Of a stretch of 64,000 bases of DNA, positions 40,357 through 48,217 are shown in pieces. The DNA lies in the NCBI GenBank assembly GCA_050248955.1, contig JBFWRK010000011.1, positions 1 through 64,000 of the forward strand. The letters are read 5' to 3'. Positions within the stretch are counted from its first letter, which is position 1. The number at the start of each line of letters is the position of its first letter. The stretch is from JBFWRK01 sp050248955 (GTDB lineage Bacteria > Actinomycetota > Acidimicrobiia > Acidimicrobiales > Ilumatobacteraceae). The notes beneath the pieces are model-generated. The model worked only from the letters and a program-made list of their open reading frames with translations, had not been told where the DNA came from and did not search any database. The translations under genes and the position numbers were made by a program.

Positions 40357-42500
40357 GGATCGACGGGCGCCTGCGGGCGCTGGCCCTGGCCGCGTTGGGT
40401 GCGGGACTCGTCGCGCTCGCCGGTCACCAGTTCGAGCGGATCTTCGAAGCGACGTTCGAGCCCTGGCCGATCACCCTGGTGCCGGTCGGCGCGGTGCTGA
40501 TCGGCGCCTTGTTCGATCGTCGGGTGCCGAAGATCCGCCTCGTCGCCCAGATCGCGATGGTGGTCGCGATCACCGTGCTGGTGATCCGGCGCGAGGGCGG
40601 CGAGTTCCCGGGCGACCTGCCGAGGGCGGCGCTGCGCGGGCTCACCTCGACGCTGGCGGCGCGCTGGCCGGTTCCGGTCGATGCGATCGCGGTGGGTGGC
40701 GTCGCGTTCATCGTCGCCGTCGCTGCGGCGGTCGCCGTGGAGCTCGCGCTCGCCCGGCGCTTCTCGGTCGCAGTCCTGTTCCCGTCGATCGTGCTGCTGG
40801 TCATCGGCGCCCTGCTCGCCGCACCCGCCGGACCTCCCTCGCCGCGCGTGCTCATCGCCTACTCGGTGCTCGCGATGCTCGTGCTCCGCCTCGCCGCGCT
40901 CACGAGGAGCGAGCTGCCGCACCATGCTCGGGGCAACACCGGCGAGGTCGAACGGCGCTCCAGGGTGACGATGGCGATCCTCGGTACGGCGGCGATCCTC
41001 GTCGGCCTCATCCCAGCGGCGCTCGGTAGCGCGCTCGAGGACGGCAACCGCTTCGAACCCCGCGATCGGCTGCCCGAGGAGATCGTCGGCCAGGACGAGA
41101 TCAGCCCGCTGGCCCGGATCGACGAGTGGCGCACTCGGAACCCGGCTGACGTCGTGTTCTCGACGTCGAGCGCGGCGACGACCCGGTGGCGGCTCGTCGC
41201 GATGCCGCGCTACGACGGGCGGTCGTGGATGCCGGCGGACGACTACCGCCGCAGCAGCCGCGAGCTCCGCGTGCCGACGCCCGACGCTCCGTCCTCGGTC
41301 GTCGACGTGGTCGTCGGTGATCTCGACGCCCGCTGGTTGCCGGCTCCCGATCGCGTCCTCGGCGTGTCGCAGCCCGTGCTCGTCGACAGCTCGCTGGGAT
41401 CGCTCCTCGTCGAGGAGTCGCCGGCGCCCGGCACCGAGTACTCGCTGACCGTCGAACCGTTCGACATCACGGCGGCGCAGCTGTCAGGTGCGGCCGCCGC
41501 CGAGGCCGACGAGGTGTTCGTCGGTGGCTTCGAGCTCCCGCCGTCGTTGCAGGAGCTGGCGAGCACGATCACGGCCGGCGCGACCACGCCCTACGAACGG
41601 GCCTTGCGCATCGCCAGCCACCTGCGCGACGAGTACCGGTTGCGGAACGACTCGCCTGCGGGGCACTCGATCAACGTGCTCGAGGTCTTCCTCGAGAGCA
41701 GCAAGACCGGCCGGGACGAGCAGTTCGTCGCCGCCTACGGGCTGCTCGCGGCGGCCGTCGGGCTGCCGGTGCGCGTTGCGATCGGGTTCGACGTGGTCGT
41801 CGCCGGTGACGGAGGCCGGGCGATGTCCGACCGGGTCCGCGTGTGGCCGGAGGTCGAGTTCGAAGGGATCGGTTGGGTCGCCTTCGACCCGGTCCCGAAC
41901 CGTGAAGCGGAAGAGACCTCGGGCGGCACGGAGGCGGTCGCGCCCGTGAACGAGCAGCAGGAGCCGGTCCCGCCGACGACCGCTGCGGTGCCGGTGACCT
42001 CGACGCCGCCCGTCTCCACCTCGGAGCTCGAGGACCTCGGCCTCAGCATCCCGCCGGTCGTCGGCCGGGCCGCGCTCGGACTCGGCGCCGCCGTGGTCGC
42101 GCTCATCTGCTACGTGATCGTCGTGCTGCGGTTGAAGTCGTCGCGGCGGCTGCGGCGGCGCTACTCGACGAGCTCCGAAACACGGGTCACCGGCGCGTTC
42201 CGGTCCGGCGTCGACGTGCTCATCGACCTCGGCGCCACCGCGCCGACGTCGAAGACGGACCGCGAGCTCGTCGCCGCGGGCGTCACCCAGCTCGGGGGCA
42301 GCGCCGAGGAGCTCGCACCGGTCGCCGGCTTCGCGACCCAGGCCGTCTATGACGAACCGGAGCCGGACGACGAGCTGGCCGAAGACGCCTGGGACGCGCT
42401 CAGTGCGTTCGAGGAGCGTGCCGTGAGCGAGCTCGGCTGGTGGCGCGTCGCCCGGGCCAAGCTCAGTCTGCGCTCGTTCCGCCGGGGCCTGCCCGACTGA
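40353..42500 (+). CDS. transglutaminase-like membrane protein (TgpA type) lacking catalytic Cys and His
   Basis: This 715-residue protein has six or so N-terminal transmembrane segments (about 5-225), an extracytoplasmic transglutaminase-fold domain (about 420-515), a Pro/Thr-rich linker, one more transmembrane segment (about 570-592) and a cytoplasmic tail. The active fold normally reads G-x-C-EQF, then D-A-H-A-W-x-EV, then a late Asp. Here these positions are TGRDEQF with Asp455 for Cys, RVRVWPEV with Arg496 for His, and Asp512 retained in WVAFDPVP. Cysteine-type catalysis therefore looks impossible, and a binding or scaffold role is inferred. It closes the four-gene operon. Confidence 0.82.
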   Translation: MRIDGRLRALALAALGAGLVALAGHQFERIFEATFEPWPITLVPVGAVLIGALFDRRVPKIRLVAQIAMVVAITVLVIRREGGEFPGDLPRAALRGLTSTLAARWPVPVDAIAVGGVAFIVAVAAAVAVELALARRFSVAVLFPSIVLLVIGALLAAPAGPPSPRVLIAYSVLAMLVLRLAALTRSELPHHARGNTGEVERRSRVTMAILGTAAILVGLIPAALGSALEDGNRFEPRDRLPEEIVGQDEISPLARIDEWRTRNPADVVFSTSSAATTRWRLVAMPRYDGRSWMPADDYRRSSRELRVPTPDAPSSVVDVVVGDLDARWLPAPDRVLGVSQPVLVDSSLGSLLVEESPAPGTEYSLTVEPFDITAAQLSGAAAAEADEVFVGGFELPPSLQELASTITAGATTPYERALRIASHLRDEYRLRNDSPAGHSINVLEVFLESSKTGRDEQFVAAYGLLAAAVGLPVRVAIGFDVVVAGDGGRAMSDRVRVWPEVEFEGIGWVAFDPVPNREAEETSGGTEAVAPVNEQQEPVPPTTAAVPVTSTPPVSTSELEDLGLSIPPVVGRAALGLGAAVVALICYVIVVLRLKSSRRLRRRYSTSSETRVTGAFRSGVDVLIDLGATAPTSKTDRELVAAGVTQLGGSAEELAPVAGFATQAVYDEPEPDDELAEDAWDALSAFEERAVSELGWWRVARAKLSLRSFRRGLPD

Positions 42501-42513
42501 GCGGGGAGATCGC

Positions 42514-44412
42514 TCAGCTCTGTGGATCGTGCTCGGTCCGCGTCGGCTCGTTGCGCTTCGCCGGTCGGCCTGCCGCTCCGGCGGGTCGCGCTGGCCGGGA
42601 CGCGCCGCCGGGGCGGGTCGCTCGGCCATCCCCGTTCGTCGCCTTGCGCAGCTGGTCCCCGGCGGCTGGGGCGATCCGCGGCCGGTCTCGTCCGTAGCCA
42701 GTCTCGCTGGACGTGAGGACGGGCTCCGGATCCTTCGGCTCCTCGCGGCTGACGATCGGATCACCGGCGACGACGGCAGCAGCGTCGTGCTTGCCCTCGG
42801 CGCCGATGTGACGGAGGCGGTGGCTCGGCGACGTCAGCACGGGGAGCAGATCGCCCCGGCGGTGGTTGAGCTGCTCGGCGACCACCTCGAGCTCGGCGAC
42901 CCGCTGGCGCTTGAGCGGCGCAGCGAGCACCACGGCGTCGACGAGCTGGCAGAGGTGGACGGTCGAGGCCGAGTCGAGCACCGGGCCACCGTCGATCACG
43001 ACGACGTGGAACTCCTGCGATGCTGCCTCGAGCAGCGCCGGCACGGTCTGGCGGCGAAGGGTCGTGCCCGACGACTTGTCGCCGAGGCCGAGCACCTTCA
43101 CGTGGGACAGCGGCGTCGGCGTGAACGGCTCGAGCCGGTCGAGGTAGCTCGGGCGCTTCTCGCCCGCCTCGATCGCCTCGGCCTTCGCCAGCAGCGCGGG
43201 GATGCCGGAGCTGGAGGACGCGTTGTAGATCCGGGAGATCTCGGGATGCCGCGGGTCGGCGTCGACGAGCACCACGGACGAGCCGCTGGCCGCGTAGCGG
43301 CCGGCCATGGCGAGCGCGAGGGTGGTCGCGCCCGCCGACCGCTCGGTGCCGACGACGACGACCGTGAGCGCCTTGCCCTGTGAGGCGTTCGCCTCGGCGC
43401 GGACGCACAGCTGGTCGACGAAGGCCACGGCCCGGTTCGGGAGCGCCTCGAGTGCCATCCGCTTCGAGCGCCCGATCGTGCGGGAACGCGGGAACTCCCC
43501 GACGATCGGCCGGCCGAGGATCGCCTCGGCCTGGGCCCGGTCGAGCACACGGGGGGAGAAGCGGGCGAACAGCACGGCGGCGACGAGCCCGAGGACCCCA
43601 CCGGCGAACGCGCCGGCGAGCACGAAGATCTTGTTGCTCGAGACCGCCGGGATGGTCGGCAGCGTCGCCCGCTGCACGATGTAGCTGGTCACCCGCAGCT
43701 TGGCGTCGAGCTCGAGCTCCTTCTTCGTGTCGAGCAGCCGGGTGTACTCGTTGAGCTGGATGTCCTTCTCCGAGACGAGGCCCGGAACGACCTGATCGAC
43801 GCTCGGCAGCGGCGGGTAGCTCGTCAGCCGGTTGGAGCTCTGCACCGGGAGGTAGGGGTTCATCGCCTGGGCGATGCTGAAGTCGATGAGGTCGATCCGC
43901 TGCTTGATGCTCAGCAGCTCGGCGTTGATCTGGTCGATGTCGGGTTGCTGGGCCTCGTCGACCTGGTCGCGCAGCTCGCCGATGTAGAGCGTCACGTAGG
44001 CATCGGCGATCGCCCGGGCCCGCTCGGGATCGGCGGCCGTGGCCGACACCTCGACGACGTCCGTCTTCGGCTGGTGGATGACCGCGACCGCCGCCAGCAC
44101 GCTGTCGGTGGTCTCGCCGTTGCCCAGCTCGGTGGCGACGCGCTCGGCGAGCTGCGTCGACTGCAGCACGCTCAGCTGGCCGAGGACGTAGCGATCGGGG
44201 TCGTTCGAGAACGTGACCGCGACCCGTGACTGGCTGGGTGGCGAGACCAGCAGCACGGCGGTCGACTCGTACGTGGCAGGCTGTTCCTTCTTCAACGCCA
44301 TCGCCGGCAGCGCGCCGAGGACTGTGAACAACGCGACGATCCACAGATGGCGGCGAACTGCGTTGATGATGAAGGACAACTCCACCTGGACATCCCTTTC
44401 CGATCGGGACAT
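42514..44412 (-). CDS. Wzz/BY-kinase-like chain-length regulator with degenerate Walker A
   Basis: This 632-residue protein has two transmembrane segments (about 22-40 and 262-284) enclosing a Wzz domain with long coiled-coil helices (about 140-245). The cytoplasmic part resembles bacterial tyrosine kinases: Walker A position VVGTERSAGATT (354-364), Walker A' VLVDAD (381-386) and Walker B VVVIDGG (470-476). The P-loop Lys of GKS/T is Ala362, and the C-terminus is basic and Pro/Ala-rich with no Tyr cluster, so kinase activity is doubtful. Wzz proteins set glycan chain length, which fits the nearby Wzy/Wzx-like genes. It lies tail-to-tail with the transglutaminase-like gene. Confidence 0.85.
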   Translation of the reverse strand: MSRSERDVQVELSFIINAVRRHLWIVALFTVLGALPAMALKKEQPATYESTAVLLVSPPSQSRVAVTFSNDPDRYVLGQLSVLQSTQLAERVATELGNGETTDSVLAAVAVIHQPKTDVVEVSATAADPERARAIADAYVTLYIGELRDQVDEAQQPDIDQINAELLSIKQRIDLIDFSIAQAMNPYLPVQSSNRLTSYPPLPSVDQVVPGLVSEKDIQLNEYTRLLDTKKELELDAKLRVTSYIVQRATLPTIPAVSSNKIFVLAGAFAGGVLGLVAAVLFARFSPRVLDRAQAEAILGRPIVGEFPRSRTIGRSKRMALEALPNRAVAFVDQLCVRAEANASQGKALTVVVVGTERSAGATTLALAMAGRYAASGSSVVLVDADPRHPEISRIYNASSSSGIPALLAKAEAIEAGEKRPSYLDRLEPFTPTPLSHVKVLGLGDKSSGTTLRRQTVPALLEAASQEFHVVVIDGGPVLDSASTVHLCQLVDAVVLAAPLKRQRVAELEVVAEQLNHRRGDLLPVLTSPSHRLRHIGAEGKHDAAAVVAGDPIVSREEPKDPEPVLTSSETGYGRDRPRIAPAAGDQLRKATNGDGRATRPGGASRPARPAGAAGRPAKRNEPTRTEHDPQS

Positions 44413-44491
44413 GGCGGCCCGAGTGTCGCGAGCAGCCTACCGAGGGTGCCTTCCGCGGTCTGCGCGGGTGACCCGGGCCGTTCGGCTCGGT

Positions 44492-44548
44492 TTGCCGAAG
44501 CACTGCCGTGTCGCCTAGATTGCGATTTCGTTCACAAGCTCTTAGCGT
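44492..44548 (+). promoter_or_regulatory. candidate promoters of the atp operon
   Basis: Two sigma70-type arrangements can be read: TTGCCG (44492-44497), 18 bp, TAGATT (44516-44521); and TTGCGA (44520-44525), 17 bp, TAGCGT (44543-44548). The second lies 40 nt before the first atp gene. The divergent Wzz promoter must also be in this 176-bp gap. Confidence 0.5.
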
Positions 44549-44588
44549 CGGTGTCGATCGATGCCGAGCCCGACCCGGTAGGTGCCCT

Positions 44589-44870
44589 GTGGAGCTGATC
44601 CCCTCGAAGCGAACGGTAGAGCGGATCAATGCCCCGCGCCGGGGCGGCGAGACCTTCAGCAAGGGCATCGAGTTCGTCGGCGTCCTGCTCGTCTTCTTCG
44701 GTCTCGGCTGGTTCGCCGACCGGGCGCTCGGCACCGCACCGTGGTGCACCATCGCGCTGACGCTCCTCGGTGTGACCGGCCAGTTCGTGCGCGTCTGGTA
44801 CGCCTACGACGCCGAGATGCGGATGCACGAAGCCGCCCACCTGGCACGCCGGGACGGACGGGCGGCATGA
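44589..44870 (+). CDS. atpZ: AtpZ/AtpI family protein
   Basis: This 93-residue protein has two transmembrane segments (about 27-43 and 50-68) and the AtpZ-type GLGWFADRALGTAP loop. AtpZ and AtpI are small accessory membrane proteins of F-type ATP synthases, implicated in Mg2+ provision or c-ring assembly. GTG 44589 follows AGGTG 5 nt upstream. The stop overlaps the next ATG (ATGA). It heads the atp operon, as the homologous small gene does in mycobacteria. Confidence 0.75.
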   Translation: MELIPSKRTVERINAPRRGGETFSKGIEFVGVLLVFFGLGWFADRALGTAPWCTIALTLLGVTGQFVRVWYAYDAEMRMHEAAHLARRDGRAA

Positions 44871-45328
44871 GCCAGAGCGGGAGCCGTCCCGATCCGTTCA
44901 CCACCCGCATCGAGGGTCCGGGACCTGAGCGCCAGATCTCCCGGGACCTGGTGAAGCGGGGGTTGTTCGCCGGCCCGCTCCTCGTCGCCATCAGCGCCGC
45001 GATCTGGGGCATGGACGGCGCGGTCGGTGCGCTCTACGGCATCGGGCTCGTGCTCGTGAACTTCCTGCTGTCCGCCGGGTTGCTCTCCGCATCGGCGCGC
45101 ATCTCGCTCGGACTGATGATGGCGGCGGCACTGTTCGGCTACCTCATCCGGCTCGCGCTGATCTTCGTCGCCGTGCTCGTCGTGCGTGACGCGTCGTGGA
45201 TTTCGCTCACGGCACTCGGGTTGACCATCATCGTCACCCATCTGGGGCTCCTCTTCTGGGAGCTCCGCTACGTCTCCGCCTCGTTGGCCTTCCCCGGCCT
45301 CAAGCCCACCCACGCATCGACGAACTGA
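44867..45328 (+). CDS. atpI: AtpI-like ATP synthase accessory membrane protein
   Basis: This 153-residue protein has a hydrophilic N-terminus of about 30 residues followed by four hydrophobic helices (LFAGPLLVAISAAIW, ALYGIGLVLVNFLLSAGLL, YLIRLALIFVAVLVV and ALGLTIIVTHLGLLFWEL). That is the layout of AtpI/ATP synthase I proteins, which are thought to help c-ring assembly. It begins inside the stop of atpZ and ends 11 nt before atpB. Sequence conservation in this family is low, so the name rests on topology and position. Confidence 0.75.
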   Translation: MSQSGSRPDPFTTRIEGPGPERQISRDLVKRGLFAGPLLVAISAAIWGMDGAVGALYGIGLVLVNFLLSAGLLSASARISLGLMMAAALFGYLIRLALIFVAVLVVRDASWISLTALGLTIIVTHLGLLFWELRYVSASLAFPGLKPTHASTN

Positions 45329-45339
45329 GGTATCAGGCC

Positions 45340-46095
45340 GTGTTCGCCCTCGAGTTCCCGCCGATCAACGAGATCCTGCGCTGGAAGGACCTGTTCCCGT
45401 CCTTCAACAAGATCGCGATCATCGCCGTCGGCGCCGCGCTGATCGGCACGATCGTCTTCCTGTTGGCGGCCCGCCAGGACGCGAAGACGGCGCCGAAGGG
45501 TGTGCGCAACCTCGCCGAGAGCACGGTCGAGTTCATCGAGAACGGCGTGGTGATGCAGACCATGGGCCGCGAGGGACTCGGCTGGACGCCGTTCCTCCTG
45601 TCGCTGTTCATCTTCATCTACCTCTGCAACCTGCCGGGCATCATCCCGTTCCTGCAGATGCCGGCCACCGCCCGCATGGCGATCCCGATGTTCCTCTCGC
45701 TGCTCGTCTGGGTCGTCTACATCGGCGCCGGGCTGAAGCACCAGGGCCTCGCCTACCTCGGCCACACGCTGTGGCCGCCCGGCGTGCCGACGGCGCTGAA
45801 GCCGCTCGTCGGGTTCATCGAGTTCGTCTCGAACATCATCGTTCGCCCGTTCTCGCTCACCGTCCGACTCTTCGCCAACATGCTCGCCGGTCACATCCTC
45901 CTCGTGACCTTCGCGCTGCTGACCGAAGCACTCGTCGAGGCGAAGGACAAGGTGCTGATCCCCGTCGGCATCCTGCCGTTCGTGATGCTGGTCTTCCTCG
46001 TCGCCTTCGAGGTGCTCGTCGGCTTCCTGCAGGCCTACATCTTCACGATCCTCACCGCCGTGTACATCAGCTCCTCGGTCCAGCCCGAGCACTGA
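45340..46095 (+). CDS. atpB: ATP synthase F0 subunit a
   Basis: This 251-residue membrane protein forms the half-channels of F0 and carries protons to the c-ring. The essential Arg is R176 in FSLTVRLFANMLAGH; other family motifs are PFLLSLFIFIYLCNLPGIIP and the C-terminal LQAYIFTILTAVYIS. GTG 45340 has GAGG 9 nt upstream and gives the family's usual length. It is followed by atpE across a 73-nt gap. Confidence 0.96.
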   Translation: MFALEFPPINEILRWKDLFPSFNKIAIIAVGAALIGTIVFLLAARQDAKTAPKGVRNLAESTVEFIENGVVMQTMGREGLGWTPFLLSLFIFIYLCNLPGIIPFLQMPATARMAIPMFLSLLVWVVYIGAGLKHQGLAYLGHTLWPPGVPTALKPLVGFIEFVSNIIVRPFSLTVRLFANMLAGHILLVTFALLTEALVEAKDKVLIPVGILPFVMLVFLVAFEVLVGFLQAYIFTILTAVYISSSVQPEH

Positions 46096-46168
46096 GCACA
46101 CCCCTGGCGTACCACCCGATCTCACACCGATCTCCCACACCAACGAAGAGCACAGGAGAACCACAGAC

Positions 46169-46447
46169 ATGGAAGCGCTCGCTCGCCTCGCAGCTCAGGC
46201 CGGCACCAACCTCACCGGTGACGAGGCCAAGGCAGCCGCCGCGGCCGGTTCAGCCGGGTTCGCCTACGGCCTTGCGGCCATCGGGCCAGGCATCGGCATC
46301 GGCTACATCGTCGGCAAGTCCGTCGAAGCCATGGCTCGCCAGCCGGAAGCCGCCGGCATGGTCCGCACCACGATGTTCCTGGGCATCGCCTTCACCGAGG
46401 CGCTCGCCCTCATCGGCTTCGTGGTCTTCATCCTCATCGGTCTCTGA
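46169..46447 (+). CDS. atpE: ATP synthase F0 subunit c
   Basis: This 92-residue hairpin protein forms the rotor ring. The polar loop is MARQPE (56-60 region). The ion-binding carboxylate is Glu77 in GIAFTEALALIGFV. The residues after it (Ala-Leu) lack the Ser/Thr-Tyr pattern of sodium-binding rings, so it is most likely a proton type. The glycine-rich helix AIGPGIGIGYIVG is standard. The N-terminus is about 15 residues longer than a minimal c subunit. AGGAG lies before the ATG. Confidence 0.95.
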   Translation: MEALARLAAQAGTNLTGDEAKAAAAAGSAGFAYGLAAIGPGIGIGYIVGKSVEAMARQPEAAGMVRTTMFLGIAFTEALALIGFVVFILIGL

Positions 46448-46480
46448 TCCCCTTCCGTTCGACTCCGAGAAGGAGCTGAC

Positions 46481-47083
46481 GTGCTGACTGCCGTCGTCAC
46501 CCGACAGGGTGTGTCGTCGGTCTCGGTCGAAATCCTGCTGCCCCGTGCAGCGGACGAGACCGAGGCAGGCGCAGAAGAACTCGATGAGGGACCGAGCCCC
46601 ATCGCGCCCGAGCTCAAGGAGCTGGCGTGGGGCGGCGGTGCCTTCGTCGTGTTCGCACTGCTCATGCGCTTCGTCCTCCACCCGCGGCTGAAGCAAGGCA
46701 TGGAGGCGCGCTACGCGTCCATCCGGGCCGGCCACGAAGGTGCCGACGCGACCCGAGCTGCTGCCCAGGCCGAGGTGGCCGACTACCAGGCGCAGCTCGC
46801 GATCGTGAAGGCCGAAGCAGCGGCCCGCATCGACGCCGCTCGCCAGGAGCTCGACGCCGAGCGGACCGCTCGCCTCGCCGAGGCGAACAGCAAGGCCGCA
46901 ACCAAGCGCGCCGCGGCCGCGGAACAGGCCGAGGTCGAGCGGACAGCTGTCCGCGATCAGGTCCAGGCCGCGGTCTCCTCGGTGGCCACGCGGGCGACGG
47001 AGCTGGCGATCGGCCGGGCGCCCGATCCGGATGCCGTCCGCCGCGCGGTGGACGACGTGTTGAGCGCCGGGGTGACCCGATGA
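46481..47083 (+). CDS. atpF: ATP synthase F0 subunit b (first copy)
   Basis: This 200-residue protein has one transmembrane helix (about 49-66, WGGGAFVVFALLMRFVL) and a long Ala/Glu/Arg-rich coiled coil that forms the peripheral stalk. Its first 45 residues form an unusual acidic N-terminal extension for a b subunit. GTG 46481 has AAGGAG 5 nt upstream. The stop overlaps the ATG of a second b-type gene. Two different b subunits suggest a heterodimeric stalk as in b/b' systems. Confidence 0.88.
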   Translation: MLTAVVTRQGVSSVSVEILLPRAADETEAGAEELDEGPSPIAPELKELAWGGGAFVVFALLMRFVLHPRLKQGMEARYASIRAGHEGADATRAAAQAEVADYQAQLAIVKAEAAARIDAARQELDAERTARLAEANSKAATKRAAAAEQAEVERTAVRDQVQAAVSSVATRATELAIGRAPDPDAVRRAVDDVLSAGVTR

Positions 47084-47622
47084 GCCTCATCGCGACGTTG
47101 CTCGCGGCGGAGGATCCGTCGCAGACGCACCACTGGCTCTGGCCGGAGTCGGCGGAGATGATCTACGGCATCCCGGCCTCGCTGCTCGTGATCGGGGCGT
47201 TGGTGTGGAAGGCCGGTCCGATCGCGAAGAAGGCGATGGCCGCGCGCACCGAGCGGATCCAGAAGGAGCTCGACGGCGCAGCCGGCGCGCTTGCCGCTGC
47301 GGACGCCGAGGCCGTCGGGATCCGTACCGCGAAGGGCGACATCGAGGCCGAGCGGGCTCGCCTGCTCGCCGAAGCCGATGCACAGGCGCAGGCGCTGCTG
47401 GTCGACGGCAGGGCGCGGCTCGAGGCCGAGCTCGTCGAGCTCGACGCGAAGACCGATGCCGACATCGCGTCCATCGCCGGTCGGGCGGGTAGCGAGCTCC
47501 AGGCCGAGATCGGCCAGCTCGCCGCTGCCGCGGCCGAGCGGCTCGTTGCCGATCACCTCGACGACGCGACGCAGCAGCAACTGGTCGAGCAGTTCATCGC
47601 ACGCGTGGGAGCGGGACGATGA
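47080..47622 (+). CDS. ATP synthase F0 subunit b (second copy, b')
   Basis: This 180-residue protein has an N-terminal transmembrane helix (about 27-44, MIYGIPASLLVIGALVWK), the KAMAARTERIQKELDGA segment typical of b subunits, and an extended charged coiled coil. It differs from the preceding b gene in sequence, which supports a b/b' pair. Its ATG overlaps the atpF stop (ATGA), and its own stop overlaps a 16-codon mini-ORF. Confidence 0.88.
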   Translation: MSLIATLLAAEDPSQTHHWLWPESAEMIYGIPASLLVIGALVWKAGPIAKKAMAARTERIQKELDGAAGALAAADAEAVGIRTAKGDIEAERARLLAEADAQAQALLVDGRARLEAELVELDAKTDADIASIAGRAGSELQAEIGQLAAAAAERLVADHLDDATQQQLVEQFIARVGAGR

Positions 47623-47669
47623 GCGAGCGCAGCGAGCTGGCCCGAGCGGCCGGGAGCGGAGAGCAATGA
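47619..47669 (+). CDS. 16-codon ORF bridging the b' and delta genes
   Basis: The ATG at 47619 overlaps the stop of the b' gene (ATGA), and this frame's stop overlaps the atpH ATG (ATGA). It encodes MSERSELARAAGSGEQ. It has no recognisable function; continuous translation through it would couple b' to delta. The same double-overlap arrangement occurs before fkbM-like and atpG genes here. Confidence 0.3.
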   Translation: MSERSELARAAGSGEQ

Positions 47670-48193
47670 GCAGTCAGCGCATCGACGGGTACGCACGGGC
47701 ATTGTTCGAGATCGCGCGTGCCGAAGGCAGCATCGACGAGGTCGAGGACGAGCTGTTCCGGTTCGCCCGGAACGTGGAGACCTCCGACGACCTCCGCAGT
47801 GCACTCACCGACGAGCAGCTGCCCGTGGCCAAGCGCCAGTCCATCGTGGAGGATCTCCTCGGTGGCAAGGCGAGCGCGACCACCGTGCAGCTCGTGTCGA
47901 TGGTCGTCGGCTCCGGCCGCGCCCGCGACCTGCCGGCGATCATCGATCGCCTCGTGCAGCGGGCCTCGAGCTCGAAGAGCCTCGAAGTCGCGAACGTGCG
48001 CACGGCCGTGCCGCTCACGCAGGACCAGCAGACCCGACTCGCCGCGGCGCTGGCCAACGCCACCGGCAAGCAGGTCAACCTGAAGGTGGTGGTCGATCCT
48101 TCGGTGCTCGGGGGCATCGTCGCCACCGTTGGCGATGCCGTCATCGACGGCAGCGTCCGCACCGCCCTCGACCACCTCAAGTCCCGGCTGTAA
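47666..48193 (+). CDS. atpH: ATP synthase F1 subunit delta
   Basis: This 175-residue protein is the OSCP/delta subunit joining the peripheral stalk to the top of alpha3-beta3. Family motifs are RIDGYARALFEIARAEG at the N-terminus and VVDPSVLGGIVATVGDAVIDGSVRTALDHLKSRL-type C-terminal sequence (about 142-175). It is separate from the b subunit, unlike the b-delta fusion of mycobacteria. GGAG lies about 5-9 nt before the ATG. Confidence 0.93.
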   Translation: MSSQRIDGYARALFEIARAEGSIDEVEDELFRFARNVETSDDLRSALTDEQLPVAKRQSIVEDLLGGKASATTVQLVSMVVGSGRARDLPAIIDRLVQRASSSKSLEVANVRTAVPLTQDQQTRLAAALANATGKQVNLKVVVDPSVLGGIVATVGDAVIDGSVRTALDHLKSRL

Positions 48194-48217
48194 CCGAAGA
48201 AGACGACGGAGACGACC

